Below are positions 11,620 to 21,067 of a stretch of DNA of 64,000 nt, piece after piece. Position numbers and translations under genes: made by a program. Position 1 is the stretch's first letter; each line of letters opens with the position of its first letter. Below the pieces are notes generated by a model that did no database searches, was not told the origin of the DNA, and saw only the letters and a program-made list of their open reading frames with translations. The stretch is taken from assembly GCA_949752735.1 (NCBI GenBank), contig OX457052.1:13367037-13431036 (forward strand), given 5' to 3'. Source of the DNA: Lumbricus terrestris (lineage: Eukaryota; Annelida; Clitellata; Crassiclitellata; Lumbricidae).

Positions 11620-11903
11620 CTACAAAATAAAATAGCAAAAAAGCAATCTGCTTATTTCGTCTATTTTCACATTTTACGTGCAGAGTCAGAGAACATTGAG
11701 ATGTTTCAGACATTGTAACAGTAAACACGGAACTTCTACAGCGCCTACAAAATGGAAGTCACTCGAGCCAGCTTACTGCAGGAGCTCAGTCAAGAAAAAT
11801 CTATAGGCAGAGGTCAAGAACCAGAGAGTAAGACAGGTAGCTAATCAGACGGCTAGGGTGGGTGATGTTTAAAGTTGAAACGAGTGGGAGGTAGAGAAAG
11901 GGA

Positions 11904-12005
11904 GGATCATGATAGGGTAGGATCACGATAGGGTAGGACCAGGATAGGGTAAGATCAGGATAGGGTAGGATCAGGATAGGGTAGGATCAGGATAGGGTAG
12001 ATAAG
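11904..12005. repeat. 16-bp minisatellite, GGATAGGGTAGGATCA units
   Basis: About six tandem copies of a 16-bp unit, (A/G)GGATAGGGTAGGATC, are present with point differences. A related short GGATAGGACAGGATAAGG run sits at 12536-12560 in the equivalent place of the next intron, so the array arose from a duplicated intron. Confidence 0.9.
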
Positions 12006-12128
12006 GATAAAAATGCATTGAACGATATCAACAAATAACGAAAACATGTCTGCTCAACTTGATTTGCCATTCTCTGAATTTCATGCTGACTCATTGAGTT
12101 AGGACTATTTATACATGTTTCAACTTAC

Positions 12129-12251
12129 CGCTGCATGATCGTTCATCTTCCGCCAGACTATATCCTGGTAGGCAGTCGCACGTGTAGTTTCCAATTGCGT
12201 TTATACACAGTTGAGAACAATTGGATGTTCCAAATGTACACTCGTCGATAT
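12129..12251 (-). CDS. cbEGF exon A11
   Basis: The 123-bp exon encodes [18 protein letters not shown] and ends [10 protein letters not shown]. Six cysteines are present. Donor is GTAAGT. Flanking intron sequence (11749-11880) is duplicated at 12376-12510. Confidence 0.9.
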
Positions 12252-12697
12252 CTACAAATAGCCAAAGAGCAATCTGCTAAGATTATTTTGTCTATTTTCT
12301 CATTAAATTTTTATGCGGAGTGCACGAGAGTATTCAGATGTTCCAGAAATCGATTTCGTTAACTCAGAATTTCTTCAGCGCCCACCCAAGAAAAGTCGCG
12401 GATGCCAGCTTATTTGCAGGCGCTCAGTCAAAACAAAGTCGATAGGCAGAGGGTGAAGATAGGGGGAGTCGGACGGCCAAGGTGGATGATGTTTAGAATT
12501 GAAACGGCGTGGAAGCTATGAGATGTGGAGAGATTAGGATAGGACAGGATAAGGATAAAAAAATAAATTGAACGAAATCAACAAAATTGAAGTGAAAATA
12601 ACTTATATAGCCCACGCAACATGTATGTTCAGCTTGCTTTGTTGTCATCCTCTTTCATTGTTAACTAATTGAGTTGTCTACACATCTTTCAACTCAC

Positions 12698-12820
12698 CGT
12701 TGCATGTTCGTTCATCTTCAGTTAAATTATATCCTGCAAGACAGTGGCACGTATAGTTTCCAAGGGCGTTTATACACAGTTGAGAACAACCGGGTGTTCC
12801 AGATGTGCATTCGTCGATAT
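12698..12820 (-). CDS. cbEGF exon A12
   Basis: The 123-bp exon encodes [18 protein letters not shown] and ends [10 protein letters not shown]. Six cysteines are present. Donor is GTGAGT. Confidence 0.9.
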
Positions 12821-12917
12821 CTAGAAATCACAAAGACGCAATCAGATCTCTCCAACTTATCTTGTCGATTTGCTAATTTCTATAAAGTATCTTAAATTAA
12901 AAATGCTCTTCGCGAAT

Positions 12918-12970
12918 CTGCATCTTTGCAAGCAAACCCAGGTGCAATTTCTCAATAATGCACAGTTGAA
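12918..12970 (-). pseudogene. Relic EGF exon fragment R1
   Basis: The minus strand reads CAACTGTGCATTATTG, matching the CSQLCIN stretch of the active exons. A GCACCTG..TTGC..TGCAA stretch follows, matching TC-C-LxG. The frame is broken. It is homologous to the relics R2-R4 at the same place in the next introns. Confidence 0.6.
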
Positions 12971-13131
12971 TATATTCATATTCTTGTTCTTTTGTCGGTA
13001 GAGGGTTAAAGACATTAAAAAAATCGCCAAGATCATAGTTTGATCAGTTGCATGTACGTTTTAGCTAATTTTGACCATCTGTTTTTTCTCTCTGCTGTTT
13101 CTTTGAGTTTTCAACACATCTTTCAACTTAC

Positions 13132-13254
13132 CGTTGCATGTTCGTTGATTTTCCGTCAAATTATATCCTGGATGGCAGTCGCATGAATAGTTTCCAATGC
13201 CATTGGTGCACAGTTGAGAACAATTGGATGTTCCAGCTGTACATTCGTCGATAT
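13132..13254 (-). CDS. cbEGF exon A13
   Basis: The 123-bp exon encodes [18 protein letters not shown] and ends [10 protein letters not shown]. Six cysteines are present. Donor is GTAAGT. Confidence 0.9.
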
Positions 13255-13454
13255 CTAAAAATCATAATGAAGCCTGTCTATACAGCTTATTTAGCCTTTT
13301 GGTTATTTCTATGCAGGGTAGAAGGTATTCAAATGTTCCACAAAGACATTCGACGATATCAATGAATAACCAAAGCAATGCTTTAGCCTACCAGTGTTCT
13401 TTTGTTTCTTCATAATGAATTCTCATTTAGATATCTACACATCTTTCAGCTTAC

Positions 13455-13577
13455 CATCGCATGATCGCTTATCTTCCGCCAAACTATATCCTCGCAAGCA
13501 GTCGCACGTATAGTTTCCAATGCCATTTGTACACAGTTGAGAACAATTGGATGTTCCAGATGTACACTCGTCGATAT
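13455..13577 (-). CDS. cbEGF exon A14
   Basis: The 123-bp exon encodes [18 protein letters not shown] and ends YSLAEDKRSC. Six cysteines are present. Donor is GTAAGC. Confidence 0.9.
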
Positions 13578-13672
13578 CTAGAAATTGCAAATACTAAATC
13601 AGATCTTTTCAGCTTATCTTGTCTATTTGCGAATTTTATGCATTATCTTAATTTAAGAAGACAGTACTGATC

Positions 13673-13738
13673 TATATCTTGTAGGCAAAGATAGATGCAA
13701 ATTCCATGGCCAATAATGCACAGTCGAATACATTCAGA
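13673..13738 (-). pseudogene. Relic EGF exon fragment R2
   Basis: The sequence aligns base by base with the middle and end of active exons (CTGTGCATTATTGGCCATGG for CxNGxG, then TGCAT..TTTGCCTACAAGATAT for C-C-L-GY). It is frameshifted and has no splice donor. Confidence 0.6.
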
Positions 13739-13880
13739 TTCTTGTTCTTTTGACGTTAAAGGGTCAACGACATTAAAAAAAATTGCGAGAACCATAGTTT
13801 CATGAGTTTCATGTCCAGCTAATTTCGCCCATCTGCTTCTAAGCTGTTTCATTGCGTTTTCAACACATCTTTCAACTAAC

Positions 13881-14003
13881 CGTTGCATGTTCGTTCATCT
13901 TTCGTCAAATTATATCCTGGATGGCAGTCGCACGTGTAGTTTCCAATGCCATTGGTGCACAGTTGAGAACAATTGGATGTTCCAGATGTGCATTCGTCGA
14001 TAT
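13881..14003 (-). CDS. cbEGF exon A15
   Basis: The 123-bp exon encodes [18 protein letters not shown] and ends [10 protein letters not shown]. Six cysteines are present. The donor reads GTTAGT. Confidence 0.9.
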
Positions 14004-14101
14004 CTAGAAATTGCAAAGACGCAATCAGATCTTTTCAGCTTAGCCTATCTTCTTTTTTCTAATTCTTTGCATTATTTTAATTTAAGAAGACTCCTCTGCT
14101 A

Positions 14102-14166
14102 ACATATATCTTGCAGGCAAAGGCAGGTGCAAATTCATGGCCAATAATGCACAGTCGAATACATTC
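14102..14166 (-). pseudogene. Relic EGF exon fragment R3
   Basis: The alignment to active exons is the same as for R2 (CTGTGCATTATTGGCCATGA..TGCACCTGCCTTTGCCTGCA). It lies about 100 bp past exon A15, the same spacing as R2 from A14 and R4 from A16. Confidence 0.6.
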
Positions 14167-14324
14167 ATATAGGCTACTTGGTCTATTGTCGGTAATGGGT
14201 AAACGACACACCAAGAAATTGCGAAGAAAATAGTTTGATATGATACTTATCTGTTCAGCTAATTTCGCCCATCTGTTTTTTTTCAAGCAGTTTCATTGAG
14301 TTTTCAACACATCTTTCAACTTAC

Positions 14325-14447
14325 CGTTGCATGTTCGTTCATCTTCCGTCAAATTATATCCTGAAAGACAGTCGCACGTGTAGTTTCCAATGCCATTTGT
14401 GCACAGTTGAGAACAATTGGATGTTCCAGATGTACACTCGTCGATAT
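14325..14447 (-). CDS. cbEGF exon A16
   Basis: The 123-bp exon encodes [18 protein letters not shown] and ends [10 protein letters not shown]. It is nearly identical to A15 and A17. Donor is GTAAGT. Confidence 0.9.
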
Positions 14448-14559
14448 CTAGAAATTGCAAATACGAAATTAAAACTTTTCAACTATCATGTCTATTTGCT
14501 AATTTTATGCATTAGACCTATCTTAATTTAACAGCCGGATATATAGCACTCCTTCGCTA

Positions 14560-14622
14560 ATCTGCAGGCTATCTTGCAGGCAAAGGCAGGTGCAATTTCC
14601 ATGGCCATTAATGCATTCAGAT
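14560..14622 (-). pseudogene. Relic EGF exon fragment R4
   Basis: This is the best preserved relic. The minus strand still reads ECINGHGNCTCLCLQD, recognisable as the (C)[14 protein letters not shown] core, but with short deletions and no usable splice sites. Confidence 0.65.
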
Positions 14623-14792
14623 TCTTGTTCTTTTGTCGGCAATGTGTAAACGACATCAAGAAATTGCGAAGAAAATAGTTTGAAAACACACATAGGCCTA
14701 TTGAAAAGACACATATCTGTTCAGCTATAATTTCGTCCATCTGTTTCTTTCTAAGTTGTTTCATTGAGTTTTCAAAACATCTTTCAACTTAG

Positions 14793-14915
14793 CGTTGCAT
14801 GTTCGTTCATCTTCCGCCAAATTATATCCTGGAAGACAGTCGCACGTGTAGTTTCCAATGCCATTTGTGCACAGTTGAGAACAATTGGATGTTCCAGATG
14901 TACACTCGTCGATAT
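14793..14915 (-). CDS. cbEGF exon A17, splice donor lost
   Basis: The 123-bp exon encodes [18 protein letters not shown] and ends [10 protein letters not shown], with six cysteines. The donor, GTAAGT in sister exons, reads CTAAGT here because of one substitution at 14792. A GC donor one base earlier would shift the frame. Either this domain is skipped (harmless in a 1-1 exon), or this is an assembly error or an allele. Confidence 0.8.
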
Positions 14916-15021
14916 CTACAAGGAGCAGTGATGCTCACGTTGACTGCTCAGCTTATATAATTTTGTCTGTTTAATTGTTTCTATGCAGTTTGTTGTTTAA
15001 CGAAGACTTTTTACAACTTAC

Positions 15022-15144
15022 CGTCGCATAATCGTAAATCTTCCGCTAATCTGAATCCAGACAGGCAATCGCAAGTGTAGTTTCCAATATCATTATTGCA
15101 CAGCTGAGAGCAATTGGATGTTCCAGATGCACATTCATCGATAT
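15022..15144 (-). CDS. cbEGF exon A18
   Basis: The 123-bp exon encodes [18 protein letters not shown] and ends [10 protein letters not shown]. Six cysteines are present. Donor is GTAAGT. It is the most diverged of the TSGTSNC block. Confidence 0.9.
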
Positions 15145-15704
15145 CTAAAAAATAGCAAACATAATAGCACGACCGACTGCATTTCTCTTCAGCTTATATA
15201 TTGATATTTTGTTTCTTAGTTTTAAGTTTCTTTGAGTTATCTGTACAGTGCACAACTCTCAACTTAATGGTGTTTTAAAAACAATCGTTCTGATAGCGGT
15301 TTCACATTGGCGCAGCTGAGGACTTCCTTTGAAGGAGCGTTATGAAAATTCATTCATGCAATATTGATACATTCGATAGTTATTACATGAAGATGGAGTT
15401 GAAAAGTGGATCTGTTTGTGCAAAATTCTGAGCTTGGAAAAGAGTTTTACTGGTTCCGAGAGCTACCACCGCGAACAATCCTCAAGATAACGGCCTGCTC
15501 GAGAAATGAAATTAAAGTCATCTTTTATGGACCGATGCATTTTATGTGGCACCCCACAAAAGGGCATTCGTCAGTTATCACTCAGTCTTAGAAGTTAAAT
15601 TAATTTTGCTTGCAAACTATGTTTATCTAGAACAGCATGCCGTTGCGCAACGTAATAAATTCCTCTGCATTTTGTAATCATAATGATCATACGAATCTTC
15701 TTAC

Positions 15705-15827
15705 CATGGCACGTTCGTCCGTTGATGTCCAAAGCATATCCAAGATTGCATCGACAACTGAAACTACCGTTGGTGTTGACGCACGTATGCGCGCAACCGG
15801 ACGTATTTAGTGCACATTCGTCAAGAT
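15705..15827 (-). CDS. cbEGF exon A19
   Basis: The 123-bp exon encodes [18 protein letters not shown] and ends [10 protein letters not shown]. Six cysteines are present. Donor is GTAAGA. It belongs to the third subfamily (A19-A23). Confidence 0.9.
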
Positions 15828-16113
15828 CTAGATTTCAAATTAAAGTTATGAGTGATGATGTTTTAAATTGTATCCGTATTGCGTATTTAAAAAATTCTGC
15901 TTTTGAGCACAGAAACAACTTGTGATATGGGTTCCTTTGTCGAAAACCCTAACCTATTTATACAGCTATATATAAGGAAGACCATGAAAAAGGAACTTGC
16001 TACCAAGCACTATTCGCATTTCACGTAAACCGCAGCTAAGAAAAGAGTCCTTATAATTAATACGCTCCGTTAATTTCATAACATTAAGAGTTTAAGACCG
16101 AAAATATTCTTAC

Positions 16114-16236
16114 CATGACACGTGCGTCCGTTGCTGTCCAAAGCATAGCCAGGATTGCAGCCACAACTGAAACTACCGTTATTGTTGACGCACGTATGCG
16201 CGCAACCGGATGTATTTAATGCACATTCGTCAATAT
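16114..16236 (-). CDS. cbEGF exon A20
   Basis: The 123-bp exon encodes [18 protein letters not shown] and ends [10 protein letters not shown]. Six cysteines are present. Donor is GTAAGA. It is a close duplicate of A19. Confidence 0.9.
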
Positions 16237-16411
16237 CTGAATACAAGTCAATACACACAGCTTTTAGAATGGATCATCGTCATTTAGTCTGCAACTACTG
16301 TGTTTCAGTCTTTTTAATGCCACGCACTTGATAACAGTTAGAACTGAATCCTAACAGACGTAGCCTACATGATGCAAATTCGCCAAAATCTGAGTAGACT
16401 ATGCATAAAAT

Positions 16412-16472
16412 GGTGACCAGACAAAAGGGCGACAGACAAAAGGGCGCCGACGTCGCCCTTTTGTGGGGTGCC
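16412..16472. mobile_element. Tiny foldback repeat, 61 bp
   Basis: It starts GGTGACCAGACAAAAGGGCG and ends CGCCCTTTTGTGGGGTGCC. The ends match the large foldback element at 60858-61992. Flanks are (G/A)CATAAAAT on both sides, a 9-bp TSD with one mismatch. Confidence 0.6.
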
Positions 16473-16869
16473 ACATAAAATGCATCGGTCCATAAAAGAT
16501 GACTTTAATTTCATTTCTCGAGCAGGCCGTTATCTTGAGGATTGTTCGCGGTGGTAGCTCTCGGAACCAGTAAAACTCTTTTCCAAGCTCAGAATTTTGC
16601 ACAAACAGATCCACTTTTCAACTCCATCTTCATGTAATAAGTTGCGGTATGTCGACTTAATTTTCTTGAATAAACGAAATATATATAATCGGAAATAATC
16701 TGATTCGGTGACAGAGCCATCGATCTTTATTTCGACAAAGAAATTGGACTGGCCACCAGACTAAATTTGTCCAGCAATTGAACAAAACGTGCAGCTCTGC
16801 TACTCAATAAATTCCTCAAAAACATTTATAGCCTAATCATTTAAATCATAGCCAACGCTGTCTTCTGAC

Positions 16870-16992
16870 CGTGACATGTAAGTCCATTGGCGTCCAACGC
16901 ATATCCAGTATTGCATCGACAGCTGAAACTACCGTTAGTGTTGACACACGTATGCGCGCATCCAGATGTCCTTAGTGCACATTCGTCAATGT
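16870..16992 (-). CDS. cbEGF exon A21
   Basis: The 123-bp exon encodes [18 protein letters not shown] and ends YALDANGLTC. Six cysteines are present. The donor reads GTCAGA, weaker than GTAAGA in A20. Confidence 0.87.
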
Positions 16993-17149
16993 CTAAATAC
17001 AATGCAATAACAGTTATACACCGCTGCTATTAGAAGGGGTTACCATAAATCTGTCTGTGGCTATTGTATTTTAGTTGTCTTAAGGTCACGCAGTGCTGAC
17101 TTTTAAAATCGAAGTCTAAGAGATGTCCATGACGCGTATTCGGAATTCA

Positions 17150-17340
17150 CCCATTCATTCATTTATTTAAAGAATTTATATGGCGCCCCTTCAAGAAATC
17201 CACTGAGAAGCGCTCCCAGTTCAGCCATGGTGAAAAAAGTTTTGAGGAGCCTGTAAAACACTGACGAGTCAACCCTAGGGAACTGAGTGGGGAGCCAGGT
17301 TACTTTAAAAATCTCTCTATTTATAATCTCAAATCGTAGA
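17150..17340 (-). repeat. L2-tailed SINE, minus strand
   Basis: It begins at a (CATT)n run, followed by TTTATATGGCGCCCCTTCAA, then AAATCCACTGAGAAGCGCTC. This is the reverse complement of the L2-type tail. A body of about 100 bp follows. Confidence 0.65.
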
Positions 17341-17353
17341 TGACTCCACTAAC

Positions 17354-17476
17354 CATGACACGTGCGTGCATTGGCATCCAACGCATATCCAGTGTTGCAT
17401 CGACAACTGAAACTTCCGTAACTGTTGATACACGTATGCTGACATCCCGATGTCCCTAGCGCACATTCGTCAATAT
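17354..17476 (-). CDS. cbEGF exon A22
   Basis: The 123-bp exon encodes [18 protein letters not shown] and ends [10 protein letters not shown]. Six cysteines are present. Donor is GTTAGT. Its acceptor is the origin of the tandem repeat at 17477-17990. Confidence 0.9.
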
Positions 17477-17990
17477 CTGAATGCAATAACGAGAAAAGAT
17501 TTAAATGCAACGTATAATATCTGAATGCAATTGAGAAAATGTTTAAATGCAACGTGTAATAATTATACGATTGCAATCAAGGGCGGATACAGAAATTTTC
17601 GAGGGGGGCCAAAGTCCTACGGAACCACTCATGGGGGGCCACGTCTACTTTCCGAGCAAAATAGATGGTCAAAAATAAAGAAATTTCTAAATGGGGGGCC
17701 ATGGCCGGATTGGCCCCCCCTGGATCCGCCCCTGAATGCAATTGAGAAAATATTTAAATGCAACGTATAATATCTCAATGGAATTTGAGAAAATATTTAA
17801 ATGCAACGTATAATATCTGAATGCAATTGAGAAAATATTTAAATGCAACGTATAGATCTAATATCTTAATGCAATTGAGAAAATATTTAAATGCAACGTA
17901 TAATATTGGAATGCAATTGGGAAAATATTTAAATGCAACGTATAGTCTAAGAGTTGTTCTTGGCGTGATTTCAATTCACCAATATCTGAA
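17477..17990. repeat. Tandem repeat made from the A22 splice acceptor
   Basis: About seven copies of a 40-50 bp unit, AATATCTGAATGCAATTGAG then AAAATATTTAAATGCAACGT, are interrupted by one hAT MITE. The first unit overlaps the real intron/exon boundary of A22, so each copy carries a minus-strand TTGCATTCAG/ATAT acceptor look-alike. Confidence 0.85.
17578..17734. mobile_element. hAT-type MITE, CAAGGGCGGAT family
   Basis: The 157-bp element has ends CAAGGGCGGAT and ATCCGCCCCTG. Flanks ATTGCAAT and AATGCAAT form an 8-bp TSD with one mismatch, as expected for hAT transposons. Fragments of the same right end occur at 566-602 and 866-911. Confidence 0.75.
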
Positions 17991-18178
17991 TGCGTCGATA
18001 ACAATCTGATTAGGTGACATAACATCGATCTTTATTCATATAATATTCAGACTAAGAAATTAGACTTGGCACCAGATCAAATTTGTCGAACAATCGGGCA
18101 GAGTGTGTAGCTCCGCTAAGCTTCTTCAATAAATAACTTTAAATTTTATTATCTATAATCGTATATAATTCCACCAAC

Positions 18179-18301
18179 CATGACACGTGCGTGCATTGGC
18201 GTCCAATGCATATCCAGTGTTGCATCGACAACTGAAACTTCCGTAACTGTTGACACACGTATGCTGGCATCCCGATGTCCCTAGCGCACATTCGTCAATA
18301 T
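18179..18301 (-). CDS. cbEGF exon A23
   Basis: The 123-bp exon encodes [18 protein letters not shown] and ends [10 protein letters not shown]. It differs from A22 by one residue and silent changes, so the pair is a recent duplicate. Donor is GTTGGT. Confidence 0.9.
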
Positions 18302-18351
18302 CTGAATGCAATAGAGAAACATTTTTGCATTCCGATATTATACGTTGCATC

Positions 18352-19840
18352 CATGGGCGTAACTTTCCGCGGAAAAGTGGTGGTGACTATTCCTCAGCTC
18401 ACAACTTCGCCATTCCCTTCTTTCCCTCGGTTTCCTCTACAACTTCCCCAGATACGAATTTAGTATAAAATCTGATGAAAAATCCATCTCGTTTCCTTCT
18501 CCATTCTCACTCTTTCCCCTTTTTCGTCTCTCTCGCTAGTGCACTTCACGATCTTTCCAGGCACTCACGGATCATTAAATCAATGCTTAAAACATAGCTC
18601 TTCACAAAATTTTATCTACATGTAGAATCCTCATATTCTATTCGTTTGTCTCGAACGTCAGTTCAATTCCATCTCAAAGTATAGGCCTACACTGTTTGTT
18701 TAGTTGTACTTAACGAAGTTTACATCACGTCAATCCAGCTGGTAACTTGGAAAACGACGGATAAGATTGTTCAAAATAATTTCAAATATGCTCCTCTACG
18801 CACAGCACTTTATTTATGAGTGTTATTATTTTATAATTTACTTATATCCCCTGCAAAATAAAATGAAGTAGACCTATTGGGTCCTAAGATGAACTGATAT
18901 GGCCACGATCTCTGTTTCACTCTCTCTAAAAGAGTTCTTTTCCCATCTAAGTGAGATGCATGAATATATTTTATATGTCACAGCTGTCTTAATAATTAGT
19001 TGTCCGCTCTCTTATCTGACCAACCAGTCTTAATAGGATGATATATTATTGTACGCCACGTTCCTCCTCAAACCGCCCATGCTCCGACTGCGCAGAAAAG
19101 TTTACTGTCAGCGACCAACTTGCGCAGAAAAGTTTACTGTCAGCGACTAACTTTAAATAATTTATGCTGTGACCTTCAGCCGATTCAGACCCAAAGAGTA
19201 TAAATTATAGTCCCAGTATCAAATCATTCGCGCAATAAAATCATCCAAGAGACAGTCATCTAGCTTGCTCTCCTTTTCTAAAGTTTGAGTCATGCTGGTA
19301 TCGCGTGATAGTAGACCTATCCATTCATTCACGCAATTATATCATTCAAGAGACAATCGTCTAGCAGCTGAATTAGGCCCACAGAGTATAGAGCACAGAG
19401 TATATGCCTAAGTATCCCAGTATCCATTCATTCGCGCAATCATATCATCCAAGAGACAATCGTCTAGCGTCTCTTCCTTAAAGTCTGAGCCAACTTTTGC
19501 CAGCTTAAGATACGGAGGTTCCACCTGTGCTATCGTGATAGTAATAATGACTCCGAATGGCTTTGTGAGCCACTGCCTCGGAGCCATAACGATTTGTGAG
19601 AGAGGATTGCTTCACGTTCTACGGATATGACTGTGGACAGCAAACACACTTCGGAGGCCTCTTTCAGCATTGGCGCAATTGCGATGTTAATCATGAATAG
19701 TCTATAATGTTAGACAGTCAAACGTTTTCATGTTAAAAAATATTTCTTTGTCGGACCAAAAAGTGGTGGTGACTATCACCACCACTTTTAAAAGTGGTGG
19801 TGACTGGACACCACCGTCACAATAGAACGTTACGCCTATG
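18352..19840. mobile_element. hAT-type non-autonomous element, CATGGGCGTAAC family
   Basis: The 1489-bp element starts CATGGGCGTAACTTT and ends AACGTTACGCCTATG. A perfect 8-bp TSD, GTTGCATC, flanks it at 18344-18351 and 19841-19848. Subterminal GTGGTGGTGACT repeats occur at both ends, and three internal copies of an ATCATCCAAGAGACA(A/G)TC unit lie at about 19240, 19345 and 19445. No transposase frame is present. Confidence 0.85.
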
Positions 19841-20291
19841 GTTGCATCTAATCTAAATATTTAATATTAATTTTAGATTCGATGCAACGTATAATATAGG
19901 AATATTGGAATGCAATGGAAATTTGGTTTTCTACGGCTGGAATGTATAGGCCTTCGAGGTAGTGTATATGAACTGAAAAGAGGATGTGGGGTTCCTTAAT
20001 TTTTACATCAGGTGCATGATTGTCAGTCACACAAATTGAAAAGCAAATAATAATGCGTTCGATCGTAATTAGATCCTAGGCCTTAAATATAAAAAACTCG
20101 CACGGACACCAATTGTTTCCACTGACGAAAACGCGTTTTGTCTATTTCAATGCTCAGACTTAATTCGTATTGGTTAGAATCTATGGACTGAAGCCAAAAT
20201 AATGGGCACAAATACGTCTCACAGCTAAATGGTTTATGAAAGAGTAATGCTCTTTGAATCCAGTACTGTATGACTGATGAAAGAGATATAC

Positions 20292-20348
20292 CTGTACAAC
20301 TGTTTGGTGCGGTGCAGCTTGTACCGACGGCACAATTCGAACAAATGG
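20292..20348 (-). CDS. 57-bp CSNC exon, gene A
   Basis: The exon has acceptor TTTTTAG and donor GTATAT, phase 1-1. It encodes ICSNCAVGTSCTAPNSCT(G), 19 residues with four cysteines. It is the paralog of the exon at 44050-44106 (same length, same cysteine spacing, same ends). It lies upstream of the EGF run. It looks like half of an EGF or laminin-EGF module; the family is not recognised. Confidence 0.75.
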
Positions 20349-20509
20349 CTAAAAACAATAGCAAAAATATTCAGTAAAATTAATCAAGCGAAAGCTTCAA
20401 AATGGGGTTTGTTCTCTAGCGCCATCGAAAGGTTCATGTATAAGACTTCATAAAGATGACTATACAGGCCTACATACGCAGTGTGCATATAGCCTACTTT
20501 TATTATATA

Positions 20510-20632
20510 TACATACCAGGTATATTATATAATTTTTTATATATTTATATACATATGTTATATATTTTTTTATATATTTATATACATATATTATATAATT
20601 TTTTATATATTTATATACATATGTTATAGCCG
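20510..20632. repeat. AT-rich tandem repeat
   Basis: About three copies of a unit of roughly 40 bp, built on TTTTTTATATATTTATATAC, are present. Confidence 0.85.
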
Positions 20633-20797
20633 TTTTTTCTTCAGGTGACTATGTTCGACGTAGCGACTGCTTACGACACCGTAGACCAGAGCGTTGTGGG
20701 ATGGGCGCCATCTTCGGCTGCCAGTTTGTATTTGTGTTTTTTGGTATTTTGTAGCCTATGTGTAATTTTTTCTCGCCTGACCTGTAGGTCTACTCAT

Positions 20798-20828
20798 CGT
20801 CATCATCATCATCATCTTCACAGTCATT

Positions 20829-20883
<55 letters not shown>

Positions 20884-21067
20884 CCATCACCATCACCATC
20901 ACCATCACCATCGCCATCGCCATCGCCATCACCATCGCCATCGCCATCGCCATTGCCATTGCCATCGCCATCGTCGTCGTCGTCGTCGTCGTCGTCGTCA
21001 TCGTCATCATCATCATCATCATCATCGTCGTCGTCGTCGACGTCGTCGTCGTCGTCGTCGTCGTTGT
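20798..21067. repeat. Trinucleotide microsatellite (CAT/CAC/CGC/CGT)n
   Basis: About 270 bp of ATC-type triplets drifts through CATCAC, CGCCAT and CGT blocks. Open frames on both strands (poly-His/Arg, poly-Asp/Gly, poly-Met) are products of the repeat, not genes. Confidence 0.95.

Larger units (their letters stand above)
15380..16640. repeat. 186-bp inverted repeat pair flanking two EGF exons
   Basis: The segment 15380-15565 returns in reverse complement at 16455-16640, with essentially the same sequence. Both copies carry the same open frame of about 53 residues (LFVQNSELGKEFYWFRELPP onwards), which is not recognised. The inner ends carry the terminus of a foldback-type repeat (GGCACCCCACAAAAGGGC). 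Exons A19 and A20 lie between the arms. Confidence 0.85.
2064..20348 (-). other. Gene A: multi-cbEGF single-pass membrane receptor (core span)
   Basis: This is the span of an exon chain read on the minus strand: a 57-bp cysteine exon, 23 cbEGF exons (subfamilies ALx[16 protein letters not shown] and ETGQHNC in transcription order), a transmembrane exon and a cytoplasmic-tail exon. Every junction is phase 1, so exons can be added or lost without changing frame, as in fibrillins and Notch-like proteins. The architecture is that of an extracellular calcium-binding EGF stalk anchored by one TM helix. Exons at 40.1-47.4 kb may be its 5' part. Signal peptide and start codon were not found. The family is not recognised; a role in adhesion or recognition is inference only. 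Confidence 0.75.

Noticed and set aside
11073..14531. Plus-strand open frames such as [16 protein letters not shown] and relatives
   Set aside because: They are the antisense of the TSGTSNC cbEGF exons, repeated because the exons are duplicated.
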